Source: Megamerina dolium (taxonomy: Eukaryota; Arthropoda; Insecta; Diptera; Megamerinidae). Taken from it: DNA of 64,000 bases. Under the pieces are notes generated by a model. That model ran no database searches. It was given only the letters and a program-made list of their open reading frames with translations, and had not been told where the DNA came from. Within the stretch, counting starts at the first letter, position 1. Each line of letters begins with the position of its first letter. The stretch spans positions 122,083,240 through 122,147,239 of the forward strand of contig OY978525.1 in the NCBI GenBank assembly GCA_963854835.1. The letters are read 5' to 3'. This document shows positions 47,615-59,486 of the stretch, in pieces. Position numbers and translations under genes: made by a program.

Positions 47615-49762
47615 AACGGAAAGTTAATTCACGCTGTTTAACAAAAGTTTTATTATGTTTTTATAATTTTTTATTTTGCCTTTGGTTTTTTATATTTTAT
47701 TTTTGACTTATTTTGCCAGTTGCTATACTCATAAGTACAATAACGTACAATAAGTTGGTAAATATAGATGTTAGGCGTTACAGTATGGTCGTACCGTGGA
47801 CGCTTTTATTAAGTTGTAAAACATGCAAATAAATGTTCATGTAATATAAATATGTGTGAGTTGATGTGTGTATTGTATTTGTATGCCTATATGTATGTGC
47901 TTTTGTTTATTGTGACTACGATTATCATCAAAGTACACAAAAACACACACATACATCGATATAATCCTCATATACGTAAACAGCCTACACATAACGTATA
48001 AATTACAAATTATGCAGCTACGTGTGTGAGTGTATGCGCTGGCTGAAACCAGCCAAGGGGTGTATGTATGTGTGTATGATTTGCTTTTCTAATTAATTTG
48101 TCGTAATGTGTAAATTATGTAAATGCTATTGTATGGGTGTATATGTAGTTTTCGTAGTTATATGTAACTTTACGTATGTAACTATGTAGCTTCATTTGTT
48201 TCTGTGGTTACTAATGCTTTTTCTATTTTGTCTTTTATTGTACTTGTTTTATTTTTGTTTTGAAATATTGTATTGTGGTTTAGCAGAAGTATTCAAATTG
48301 AGAATGGGAAGTAATATAAATAACAAATAGATACGAAATATAGACGCAAAATTTATATTTATGTACACAAGAATATACGGTGAACAGTTTAATTAAGGTC
48401 TAATATTTATGCATACATGCTTATACATATAAGCATACGGTAGATATTTTTAATTTTCATTTGCATAAGTACATATGTACTTTATATATTATAACATAAA
48501 AACAAAGGAAATATTAAAATATTCGTAACATATGTTCAAAGTGTTATGTGAATAGATTTATGTTGTGTCCTTAGACAGTGCTAATTCACTTCTAATAACT
48601 AAGGATGAAATTACCCTTTTGCTTTTTTTCTAATTTCACATCAATCCATCTATTGGCTGGGGAATGTATTCCAAGAACATATCGATCCGTGACACTATCA
48701 AATCGAATTTATTTATAACAATGAAATGTGTTCAAAGCCAAAATAATGCATGCGTCTGAAAAATTCAATTTTACAAAAAATCGTGTTGATAATAAAAAAA
48801 GATATATTTTTGACATGAACTATTGTGCGGCTATTTGTAAATCGTTAAATAGTATCCACTGAATAGAATATGGAAAATTTAGGTTTTTTTTTTATTAAGT
48901 CGCAGATTTTTTGAATGATCTGCTATTTGTCGAAGTTGTAAACTGTTCGTGCAAGTTTGCTTGTATTACTTTACTTTTGTGTTGGAGAAGATTATCATTT
49001 TTATTTAAATTTATTTAAGTTCGTGTGATAGGTAGGCGCGATCTTCATTAAATTGCGCCTATTTTCGATTTCAATTTTCAATTTTCAGCTCAATTATCCC
49101 AATTTGCAGAGTGAGTGAATTACGACTTTCGACTTTCCTTTCCTATGTGATATTGATTTTAATGATTGAAGATCAAATGGATTCACCTGTAAAGTTCATA
49201 ATAAAAGAACAGACCACAACATATAAAATTTAAGTAAACATTTAGAAAAGTGGGACTCTAGAGCTGCAGATATTTTCATGCACCTTAGTTTCAATTGTGA
49301 AAATTGTTTATTTGCTCAGAACAGCACAACAGATGAGTTATGTAATGTACTGTAATATTACAAACAAAGTAAAAAAAAAATTCAAATAAAAAAAGCAAGA
49401 AACAAGTGGTAATGTCGATCAAACTCATACAAACTACCTTGTGAATATATGTATGTATATAAAGTTTGTTGCTAAATATATGAGCGAACATATTTTCTAT
49501 CGATTACATTTCTCTAGTGAGCTATCTATTTCACTGTACTACCAAAAACACAGAAACAAACTTGCAACAGATGCAACTGAATAGCCGAACAAAAGTAAGA
49601 TTCGTTTTCCGCCGCATCATATTCAGCACACTACTGTCGAATTAATGCTTTGTTTTTGCTCCGATCGGATATTAAGTGAAATTTTTATAGTGTAATTTTT
49701 GCAAAATAACCTCGAAAAGAAAGAAAATGCGAAATATGATTATACCAAGATAAATATAATAT

Positions 49763-51040
49763 ACAAGGTGCGACGATTATGTTTTATTATTATCAGCAAT
49801 TATCTCAGCAACCAAGCGCGCCATCTATGTGTGCCATACATGCGTTTTGAAGCTTCAACCTTCCTCTACCAACTGTCAAAATTTCATGGCATTTGGTTAA
49901 CATTTAATGTTTATTGACATTCATTTTACAAAACACGTGTTCGATTGATGTTAAAATTTTAACATGGAAAAGAGTGGTCATTAAATTCAACGCAAAAATT
50001 GGTAAAAGTGCATCAGAAACATTCGCAATGATGCAGCAAGCGTATGGTGATGCTTGTTTATCAAGATCAAATGCTTTTATATGGCATAAACGGTTTGTGG
50101 ATGGCAAAGAGTCACTGGAAGATGAAATAAAAGAAGGAAGGCCAATTTCAGTACGGACGCCGGAAGCGATCCCTAAAGTTCGTGATTTTTTTACAGAATA
50201 CCGCAATGCTTCAGTGAAAATAATGGAAGAGGCCTTAAACATCAACAGAAAAACTATCCGACTCATTCTTCACGAGGATTTGGGCAAAACAAAGGTCTGC
50301 ACTAGATTTGTTCCACACACATTTACCTAGGACCAAAAATTAATGAGAGTCAGTCATTCTAGAGACATGGTTGCAGCTGCAGAAAATTATCTAAACTTCC
50401 TGAAAACAATTGTTATGGGTGATGAAACATGGTGTTTCTAATACGATCCAGAAACCAAGCGTCAAAATGCGGAATGGAAATCAAAAAACTCACCACAAGC
50501 CAAAAAAACACGAAAAGTTACATAAAAAATCAAAACAATGCTCATCACATTCTTCGATAGCAAAGTAATTATCCACAATGAATTTGTTCCAACAGTTACA
50601 GTTTGGTTAAACAGTTACTTCCCCATGTTACCTCGAAGTTTTGAAGCGTTTGATGACCAGAATCCGTCATGTTCGACTAGAATACCGCGATCCAAAAACT
50701 TGGTCTCTGTTGCACGATAATGCACCGTCACACAGCACTCATTGTTCATAAATTTTTGGCTCGGAATCAGGTCTGTGTGTTGAATCACCCGCCGTATTCA
50801 CCTAATTTGGCACCGTGCGACTTCTTTTTGTTCCCAAAACTGAAGTTGAAAGGATGCTTTTTTGAAGACATTCAGACCATACAACGGGCTTCGACGAGGG
50901 CACCGGAGGCAATTCCGAAAAATGAGCTGGAACACGCGTTTGAATCACTATTAAATCGATGTAACAAGTGTATTGAATCAGGAGGAGAATACACACTCAA
51001 CAATTGTTGACACTTTGAAATGCACATAAGTACATAAATA
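49763..51040 (+). pseudogene. mariner element, best preserved of the window
   Basis: A nearly complete mariner transposase is readable. The N-terminal DNA-binding region is open at 49914-50330 (SASETFAMMQQAYGD, RPISVRTPEAIPKVRDFF, RKTIRLILHEDLG). Next comes GDETWCF-stop-YDPETKRQ (first Asp intact, Gln to stop at 50439). Then, in a shifted frame, comes EYRDPKTWSLLHDNAPSH (second Asp) and, after another shift, NHPPYSPNLAPCDFFLFPKL (third Asp, so D,D34D type). It ends CIESGGEYTLNNC. Additional stops are at 50328 and 50523. The left end may be TATACAAGGTGCGACGATT near 49760. A matching right terminus was not found. All three catalytic Asp codons survive although the frame is broken, so decay is fairly recent. 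Confidence 0.9.
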
Positions 51041-51982
51041 CACAGATATATTCAGCATTCTCAGCGATTTCGTAATATAAAATATTTATATATGTATATT
51101 GGAGCTTAATAAGTATACTCGTTACTTTTCCATACGCAGAATATTATACTTATGTTTCCAACACTAGGAGGGCTTTACAAAAAAAAAAACAATTTTTCTT
51201 TTAACAAAAACAAAACGGAAGTAACAATATTCTTTTCTAAAATTTTATATACGAAAAGTCTTCCCATGCTTAAGTATACTTATACTTCAATGCAGATATA
51301 TAGGTAGGTAGATACATATGTATTATTAACAACATTCAGAGGCTTGCACTTGGAAAACATGTAAAATTGCACTAAAACGCAACAGAGCGTATATTTAGTA
51401 GAATTCGTTTTATATTTTACAAATATTTATGAACGTGCAATAAATCTAGTAATAAAAGAAAAAATATGCAAGACAAGGAATAAAGGGACATTTTGTAAAT
51501 TTGACAGTCAGTTCAACAATCAATACTTTATATAGATACTATGTCTGCATTCCCTTGTTTCCTTAAGTGTTTAGCTGAGAGCTATTTAAAAATCATATTA
51601 CTTCACCCATGTTTCGTCGTTAACACTTGTTTACGTTTTTATAAAATGAAATTTTCAATTGCAATAAAATTAATTTAAAAGAATTCAAATTAATAAGTAG
51701 TATGCATATGAAATGTATGATGCTATGGATTATTGATTACACAGTGTAACCGTTATTTTAGGGCCTCAATTGACAGAATTTGAAACAAAAAACTTAACAT
51801 TTTTGTGTCTAATTAGATTAAAATCATTACTGTATTTTATAGATGATAGTTGGTTACTTTTTCACACCTCAAATCCTACTAGTAGGAGTTGTATATTATT
51901 ATATACCAGTTGCACCACCATGAAATAAACATAATTCTTTGTGTTCTTATTTATATGTTATTTTTAAACATCAACTGAGTCA

Positions 51983-52339
51983 TCATGACTTCCGTGAGTT
52001 TCGACAAAAATGGGAAAAAGTGGATTCCATAGGTTCATCACGCATAATTTTTTGCGTGAGACACTGAACCGAAACCAAGGGAGAGGCTTGATAAATATTT
52101 TTCGAAGTATTGAACTTATAATAAAAGTGAAAAGATAACTGTTTTATAACAACAACAGCATCAATCGAGACAGGTGAAATCACCGTCAACACATCATATG
52201 ATATACCGCCTACACAACTTGTAGGTAAGTGTATCACTAAACGTAGTAAGCCCACCTGCATGCACTCCGCTTCCACCTGAACAGGAATTCTGCCCACTGG
52301 TTGTCGCCGTTGCTCACAATTGACAACAAACGCAATCAC
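51983..52339 (-). other. 118-codon open frame of uncertain status
   Basis: The minus strand is open from an ATG, giving VVNCEQRRQPVGRIPVQVEA, LLRLVIHLPTSCVGG, an internal SIDAVVVIK and a C-terminal FSHFCRNSRKS. The 5' two-thirds is distinctly richer in GC than the flanks, which suggests a coding origin. I recognise no domain, and no upstream promoter or splice sites were confirmed. It may be a retroelement-derived or exon-derived relic. Confidence 0.25.
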
Positions 52340-52477
52340 GTGACCATTTCAAAGCAGTTCAATCGTAACATGAATTTTTTTGAAAGTATGCGGTATAATT
52401 AACATAGAATATCTTGGAAAGATAAATGCGAAATTGCATCAATTGGACTTAAACAGCTGCGAGTATTTCGAGTATAT

Positions 52478-52516
52478 CAGAAGGCCAATGCACTAACCGC
52501 TGAGTTGCGGCACCAA
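52478..52516 (-). mobile_element. tRNA-SINE head fragment
   Basis: ATCAGAAGGCCAATGCACTAACCGCTGAGTTGCGGCACC on the plus strand is the reverse complement of the SINE head (GGTGCCG, degenerate A box, CCTTCTGAT). Only about 39 bp remain. A true tRNA gene is excluded by the missing T-arm and acceptor end. Confidence 0.6.
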
Positions 52517-53821
52517 GTAGCTATATGTTCTAGCATACTGATGGATTTTTGAAGTTTAAACCGTAAAGAGCCGTCATGGGTGATAACCCGCATTGCTTCG
52601 TTTCATCCGCCGTGATTATTATTCGGCACGAACATAAATACTCATATTGGAGCTGTACAAAAAGCTACGCAGAAGCTTTGGCATAAGAAACCTTTGAGTT
52701 AGAAAATTCGAAGAGAATCTAATGTAGTTATAGCACGTTTGCTATATTAAAAGTTTGCTATTCCTAATATAATGGCTAAAATAAAAGTTTGCTATTGCTA
52801 AAATAATGGCTAAAATAATATTCATTTAATAACTATTATGTATTATACTTTACGTGTGATGTTTTAACAATATCCACTTGGATCAGGCTTTTTGTATAAA
52901 TATAAAGAAAAAATGGCAAACATCAATTTTACCTTCTTGCCCACTATACTCGTAACTTTTCTAGACATCGCTTCATGAAACATACATATTTACCCACTTA
53001 TTATACATATGCACAGTATATGTACATACATATGTAGTTCTATCTCTTTAATGGCTCTTAAGCAAAGCTAGTAAGTGGGCACTTGGATGCTTTTTATGCT
53101 GGTTGATGGCTGTTACTACTGCTGAAATCGTTGTCAGTGTTGTTGCCATTGGAACAAAGGCAAAATCAAGAATCCCACACAAGAGTAAAACGAAATAATC
53201 TCTTCATAGAACAATGACAATATAAATCACTGTATGTACCTACGTATATAGATAGCGTAGATTGTCTACATGTGTACATTTATCTCCATAGAGCGTTATC
53301 TGACATAAGTGTGTGCATTGTTACCGTTATTGCTGTTCCTTAAGCGAACAATTGCATGAATTTCTCTTCTTTCGGTTGCGTCTCTTACCATTGCAGTGCA
53401 TAATGCAATGTTATCATCGTAGGCTCCTACGGGTGTATGTAGTACCCACAAGCAAAGCTTAAGAGTTGAGTACTGTTAAAAAATATGGTAAAAACCAAAT
53501 TCAGGAAATTATTTTCTTAAATACAACTTGAAGAGATTTGTTTGCTCTTAAATCATGTTTCATCAACTACAACAAACAATAGCACTTGGTATATGTAAGT
53601 ATTTAGCACAATCGACTTAGTTCGACTTAGATTGCATATTTGTATGTACATAGTAGTCACATGTATTGGTACAATACTTATACTAAGTATACAGAGGTAC
53701 GTGATTACGCACGCATACAATAACACTCACAATTTACTGTGTGCTTTCTATTACTATATCTACCAAATATATTATTGTTATAATATTAAAGATAAAGAAA
53801 AACATCCATAGCATGTGCATT

Positions 53822-54395
53822 TGCAGGATTTCAGTATTTATAGAACAGTACAAAGATGGCTTGCAAGATTTGGTGTAAATAATTTTTGCCTTGAGGATTT
53901 TTCACGTACGGGTGCTCCAAAAAAGGAAAGTGGCTTCCTCATGAGTTAACTGAAGAAACCAAAAATCAAAGAGTGGATAACTGCATGAATTTGATTTCTC
54001 GGCTCAAAAGAATGAAGTTTTTGCAAAAAATCATTACGGGTGATGATAGTGGATACTGTTCGACTACCATAAACGTAGAAAAGCATGGCTTGATCCATTG
54101 CTTGATCCATTACTCTTTTTTTAACTGTTACTCTATGTCTGGTGGGATTGGAAGGGAGTCATTTACTACGAACTTCTGGAACCTGGACAAACTGTCAAAG
54201 CTGAACGTTATTATCAGATTAGGTAATTCTGTGGAGGAAAAATACTATTTACTGGTCAACGAAGTCAAAAAGAGATGTTACTGCATGATTACGCTGGTCT
54301 ACTTACAGCAAAATCTATTCAGAAACATGTGGCATATCCTCCAGACTAGGCTCCTTCCTGGGAAGAATGGAAGCGGCTACTAACCAGCGCAGCAG
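53822..54395 (+). pseudogene. mariner transposase relic
   Basis: Segments in order on the plus strand are TVQRWLARFGVNNFCLEDFS (second helix-turn-helix region), NLISRLKRMKFLQKIITGDD (the GDEKW site, here GDDSG), YYELLEPGQTVKAERYY, LHDYAGLLTAKSIQKHVAYP (the HDN motif with Asn changed to Tyr) and APSWEEW. Frameshifts separate most blocks. The element is inactive and seems to lack its N-terminus. It is related to, but distinct from, the relic at 32.5 kb. Confidence 0.75.
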
Positions 54396-54538
54396 CTGAA
54401 TTTTGGTACGCTATACTTATCTTATAATTTAAATTTATTACTGAAAGCGCGCCTAACAATAATGTAATATAATAAGCTTATGTACGCTGTGAAAGCGAAC
54501 GATTTATTTTGAAGAAAAAGGAGAACACACATTTAAAT

Positions 54539-54565
54539 GTGTGTGTGTGTGTGTGTGTGTGTGTT
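54539..54565. repeat. (GT)n microsatellite
   Basis: About 13 perfect GT units. Confidence 0.95.
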
Positions 54566-55446
54566 AGTAATATTATAAGTGTCCTTCACTTGTGTTCTAA
54601 ATCCGAAAGTTGACATGCCATCGCGTGTAAAGTAGTCTTACTTTACAATGTTTCTCTTTTCTTTTCCATCTGTCTTCTCTTAAAATTCATTAAGAGACAC
54701 AAATACATACACATTGGTGGGGTTTCCCATAAATAATCTCATTAAACGATTATTTGCTACATTAATTGTTTTAATCGCTTTTCGATATCTCAAAGTATTC
54801 AAATCTATGTTGAATATGAACATGTGTATGTGTAGCTGTGTGTATATAACAACAAATGACAGTACAACGACGATAACGACAACAACAACAACAATAAAAA
54901 TCCAATTAAATGAACACTTTTGTGGTATGTATTGTGTGCGACGTGAGTAGTGATTTTAATTGAATAGCTCAAATCTAATTTCGAACGTCAACCAAACAAC
55001 AAACGACACACATGTCGTCTCACATCATGTTATACATCAACAGCATTAATTGCCCAGCGGGAAGATTTATAAGGCATTGGAAAGATAATTCCTTATTTTT
55101 ACGATTACAATCGGATTATTCATATCATATTCATATTCCAGAATATATCGATGGTGTAGCGCACAAATGTATTAAATACAATTTTTGGTGAAAACAGGTT
55201 GTAACTAGCAAACAATAGCTTCCAATCGGTATATTTGTATAAAAAATGCGATAAATATTCAACAAACAAAGATAAGAACAATTAAGTATTATACTGTATT
55301 ACTACTGCATAGAAAACATTAAATGTTGTCTCCTGAAAAACTTAACACATTTGTGCGCTATACCGTCTATATGAAATCCAAATCTATCAACCAGCGCTTA
55401 ACAGACATGCTACGGCAACGAGGACGAACCACAGTCCATAACTCAC

Positions 55447-55491
55447 CTCCCATGTGCGTGTCCGGCATTGGCTCACCGCAGAACCACCCAT
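55447..55491 (-). CDS. Candidate 45-nt internal exon
   Basis: On the minus strand the acceptor GACTGCCCAG and the donor GGGAG|GTGAGT enclose 45 nt. In one phase this reads D-GWFCGEPMPDTHMG-G, in another MGGSAVSQCRTRTWE. The segment is strikingly GC-rich for this window. Being a multiple of three, it would be a cassette exon. It lies on the same strand as the STAC-like gene, more than 12 kb upstream of its candidate first exon, so it could belong to that gene's longer isoforms or to another gene. The open frame continues past the donor to 55368, so a single larger coding relic is also possible. Confidence 0.3.
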
Positions 55492-56604
55492 CTGGGCAGT
55501 CAATTTAACACAGAAATTTGATTCAAATATTATTGATTATACAATTGTATGATACATACAATTGTAACGGGAGATGCAAGGCGTTACTTTTCCTATGACA
55601 TAGTCGTGTTAACAACAATATTCGATCAATAAATCTTTGCCTTACATATTCCCGCTGGGTGCTTCTTTACTAACTTCTGTATTTGTATTTAACTTATATA
55701 CACTACAATTTCATGTACTTGTATGCACGTATGTGTACTTGTGTTATTGAATGTGGCAATGTGTTGAAATAGAAAAAAATATTCTACTATACGCTCATTG
55801 TATGGTATCACAGTAAAAACCTGAATGCGAATAGCGAGGTAGAAATCAATATTTGTTTAAACAAAATAAAATAAATACAGCTAATGGTAAACTTATTATT
55901 GTTGTTGTTGTAGTTCATGGTGGCAATTTCTGCAACAGCCAAGTATAATCGACAAATAATTGAACTGTCAATTCAGTCTTGCAATATTAATACTGATGAT
56001 GCTAAAAATAAGAACATGTTCAATGCTTCTTCCACAATCGTAGCGACGAAGAAAAGAAACTCATATGAAGGAGCAATGTCATTTTTTTCCAGATGAGTAC
56101 TTCATTTTTAAATAATTCTTAAAAAATTATGATTCGAGCAAATGTGAACATTTTTAGGTTTGTATTGTATTTTTTCAAAAGTGTACACATTCTAAATACA
56201 TAGATGTAGGTATTCATATTATTCATCTACTTTAACTAATCAAAGAGGCGAAAAGAAAGTGTAACAATGTAGTGACCTTGTCACCAAAAAGCATTACGGA
56301 AGCAACTCGCACACAATGGCATCGAGTAAAAACTTCGAATATTACCCAGACGTGGCAAAATATATATTTGCCTATTTTTCTAAAGCTAAAAATGAAGCTT
56401 TCATCTTTTTTACTTGTTTGAAAGAGTCGAGAGTAAATATACGATTTTGATAGTAATCACGCAGCTTAGTTCTATCGAAATTGTATTGGTTTCGGATTTT
56501 CATAGACAAGTTTTTGGTTGTAATAGGTAATGTAATATAATGTAATGTATTGCAGATATGTAGAATGCGACCTAAAAGTTATAATATATAACCCTTCACT
56601 AGTG

Positions 56605-57000
56605 TAAGCTATGCGTATAAAATCTCAGCCAGCCCAATTGCTCTTAAAAATACTAGATACAAAGCGGTTTTCGAAATTGAATTTCTTACTTGTCTTATCC
56701 TGTCTTATCCAGCTAAGCATATGCAAGCTAGTCTCTGAATTTTTTTCAACTCCATTTGAGCTGTCCTAAGCTACGTTCTGCATTTATCATATTCAATGCA
56801 AAATACTGGGTCTGTAGCCCCATGATATTCCCTTCAAACTTTTACATGTCATTAGAGCACCCAGGCATTTTTCTAGAATTAATTCTACACGTCCTTTCTA
56901 TGTCATTTTGCTACCTAGAATTATTCCCAGATACTAAACTTGTATATTGGGTGTGATTGCCTCTCGTAAGAGTTGTAAGTCTTCCATCTCCGATGAGTGC
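56605..57000 (-). pseudogene. LINE reverse-transcriptase C-terminal relic
   Basis: Minus-strand segments EDLQLLREAITPNIQV, YLGIIL, KCLGALMTCKSLKGISWGYR and AIGLAEIL match the region just after the catalytic core of non-LTR reverse transcriptases (YLGVxLDxKLTW, then CxxxxxxxWG). Stops and shifts are frequent. It may derive from the same element as 57470-57780, but the order is wrong for a collinear copy, so a rearrangement or two insertions are needed. Confidence 0.6.
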
Positions 57001-57028
57001 TTTTCCTGGTAAATGGAATGAATGTATT

Positions 57029-57370
57029 TTAGCAGTAAAATTTATTCGCGGTGGTTAATAGTGCACGTTTATACAAATAGCACATACGTTCGGAAGAAAG
57101 TATTCTCGTGAATACGATCCAAAAGGCACTGTAAACACAAAGCTTCTGTGGGTGTTTTACTGTGCTCACCACCGTTTTCTTTGCTGCTGTACAAGTCAAT
57201 GGATTCAATAAACAAAACGACAATTCATCAGTGTAAATAATTTGCTCCAATCGGTGTGCAAATTTTCAGTTGCCCAATGAATGCATTTTTCGATATGAAT
57301 ATCGGTCAACAGACGTTATTGACAGCAATGCCTGCATATTACGACTACGTTATCGTTGGGCGGTTTGATG
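57029..57370 (-). pseudogene. Tc1-like transposase relic, second copy
   Basis: The minus strand contains DIHIEKCIHWATENLHTDWS, then FTLMNCRFVY in place of the first catalytic motif, and TVVSTVKHPQKLCVYSAF. The DNA matches 11509-11720 over CGTAGTCGTAATATGCAG and GATATTCATATCGAAAAA. Frames are broken. It sits between two LINE fragments. Confidence 0.65.
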
Positions 57371-57469
57371 TAATGAAGTCCTGGATTTTGTTCGAAGAAA
57401 TGAACAATCCGCTGATCTTGATGTTATGTTCTTGCTTCGTTTGGATTTTAAATTCGAATTAAAGTTCAA

Positions 57470-57780
57470 CATTATTACCAACTGATTACCTATTGCAATC
57501 TCTGAAAGCAAGGCTAGATCCTCAAAGTAGTAATTACTTAGAAATAATTTTCGTAACCTACATATTTCAGGGCAGTTGCATAGAAGATGCGTGACGGTTT
57601 CGAGCATCTCTTCGTCCCTTCTACAGAAGGTATGCGTGAGGTGGCCCAAACCCATCCTACCAGTGTGAGGTCCTATAAAACAGTTTCCCGTGACCACTCC
57701 TGGAACGGTTGATGTGTCTTTCTTCCTAAGTCAATAAGATTTTTAGATCGTTTCTTACTGAATTGGGACCATAACAATTG
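57470..57780 (-). pseudogene. LINE ORF2 3' end with Cys/His knuckle
   Basis: The minus strand reads LWSQFSKKRSKNLIDLGRK, then VTGNCFIGPHTGRMGLGHLT, then FCRRDEE..ETVTHLLCNCPE and RKLFLSNYYFEDLALLSEI. This is the C-terminal region of I/LOA-type LINE ORF2 proteins, which carries a C..C..H..C knuckle. One Cys of the usual CxxC appears to be lost (FCRRDEE). One frameshift separates the first block. Confidence 0.7.
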
Positions 57781-58205
57781 AGCCGTTCTACAGATATAGG
57801 TTAAATATATTCCTCACGACATATATATCGGATATCAGTAACACGTATGATTTTATTGCACACACTTTAAACAACGCCAAATATGCAATTAAATCTGTGC
57901 CCTCATGAATCTGAACGCTAACACTATAATATTATTATATATACATATATTGTTTTAAGCTGGTCCATGTTGCTCACATCGTCCTTATCAACTGTGCTGC
58001 TATATATGTTAAATGAGGTTACATCCCATAGGATTACGAGTGCGAGTGTATGGATTTAGTATTAACACGCAAACCAGTAAATGAATGTGCAACTAAAAGC
58101 ATATGTATACCCATAGTACATATATATGTATATACGTTGCTTTGGCACTGAGGAATTTAAATTTATGAGGATATATTATATATATGTACGAATACAATGA
58201 TTAGG

Positions 58206-58502
58206 TGATTTATAAGATCCCACAAAAACATATGTTATAATTTTAAGTTGAACAAAATTATGAAACATGTGAACACCTCATAAAATTGTCGTCATAATTA
58301 TATGTGATATTTTAATACTTAGTCAGCTGGATTTCTTCTTCTTCTTCTTATTTTCCATCACAACCTAGTTTCGATTTTGACGGTATTGTGTTGACATATT
58401 TTGTTAGGTCGCTTTTTCATAGAAACCAACAGCAACCTCTTTTAAATTATTGTATAATCTGATGAAAATATGAAAATATGACATTATGAATCCCCTAAAT
58501 AT
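58206..58502 (+). repeat. Dispersed repeat family A, copy 2
   Basis: Matches 4581-4762 in two blocks separated by about 100 extra bases, which include a CTTCTTCTTCTT run. Confidence 0.6.
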
Positions 58503-58989
58503 GTTAGCCAGGAAATTGCAAGAAACCAATGCCAAAGCATACGCTAAGAGAAATAGTAAAAAAAGTGTTTTGAATAATTATTGTACATGGAGTTTTTTTA
58601 GAGTGAAGCACTTTCAAATTTGGAAAATAAATACCAAATGTAATATTCTAAACTAAAAATTGAAAGGATAATCTTATGCAATTAATGGTTTAATATGATT
58701 TCGGACATATGGCCGCAGTGGCTGGCTCATGGACCAATAATTCCACCAGCTCATAAACCGCACCAAACAGTTAGATTTTGTGAATATAATGGCGTCTAAA
58801 GAATTTCTTTTGGATTGTCTTCAATCCAAATTCCTTATTTTTGCTTGTTCACATACCCATTGAACCAAAAATAAGCCAAATCAATGAATAAAATTAGCAA
58901 TCTGTAGCGATCTTTGGGTTTGGACTACAGAACCACGATTTTCATAATAAAATTTCAATATTTGCTAGAGTTGTTGCGGTGCCAATCTT

Positions 58990-59056
58990 TCCATGATGAA
59001 ATTGCACACCTTACTGAGTACAAATGGCTGTTGGGATACCAGATTTGATAACTCCC
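58990..59056 (+). repeat. Dispersed repeat family B, copy 2
   Basis: Matches 3779-3845, with GGATACCAGATTTGATAACT as the best-conserved block. Confidence 0.65.
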
Positions 59057-59256
59057 TCTAAAAAAACACCCGTTACTTGCATATATCAATATCAGTGCAT
59101 TTATACACAGAGTTAATTCTTATCATCTGAACCAAATGTAATATAATGATGGATATATCTTATTTTCTAGTGGCATGTTTAAATATTTAATCATACCGCC
59201 CTATATTTATGAACGAAATATTTGATGGGTAATATGGTGAGTATTGTAAAAAATGT

Positions 59257-59486
59257 GGGTGCCGTAGCTCAGTGGTTAGTGTGTTCGCCTTCTGATCTGT
59301 AGGTCGTGGTTCAATCCCCGGCTGATGCATAACAAATTTAATATCGATAAGATTTTTCTTTCGAATGGTACCCACCTGTCGGCAAGCAATTGGCAATTCT
59401 TCCGACAGTAACAACTTGCCATGAAAAAGCTTCTAAAAAGAACTCTGTGACAAAGCTCAGAAAAAGTGATGTCACAAGTGTTCTGC
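59257..59486 (+). mobile_element. tRNA-SINE copy, intact head, 3'-truncated
   Basis: The copy starts GGGTGCCGTAGCTCAGTGG. The A box is at 59265-59275 and the B box at 59308-59318. It is nearly identical to the 31364-31724 copy until GTTCTGC, where similarity stops abruptly (59486). Loss of the tail with an intact head is the reverse of normal SINE truncation, so a later deletion or recombination is likely. No target duplication was assigned. Confidence 0.9.

Larger units (their letters stand above)
43087..49762. other. Upstream or intergenic region, few landmarks
   Basis: AT-rich DNA with TATGTA-type simple sequence. It holds repeat family D (44291-44354), a SINE scrap (46330-46385), a GCCA/AACC microsatellite at 47.58 kb and a GC-richer island at about 45120-45190 with splice-like signals (see findings). 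Frames here show no recognisable domains. Confidence 0.5.

Noticed and set aside
49904..50266. 120-codon minus-strand open frame
   Set aside because: It is the complement of the mariner N-terminal coding region.
59257..59330. Functional tRNA gene (GCCGTAGCTCAGTGGTTAG...GGTTCAATCCCC)
   Set aside because: The head has good A and B boxes, but the anticodon arm pairs poorly and no acceptor-stem 3' half follows. The same sequence recurs as the head of a dispersed 361-bp repeat, so it is a SINE.
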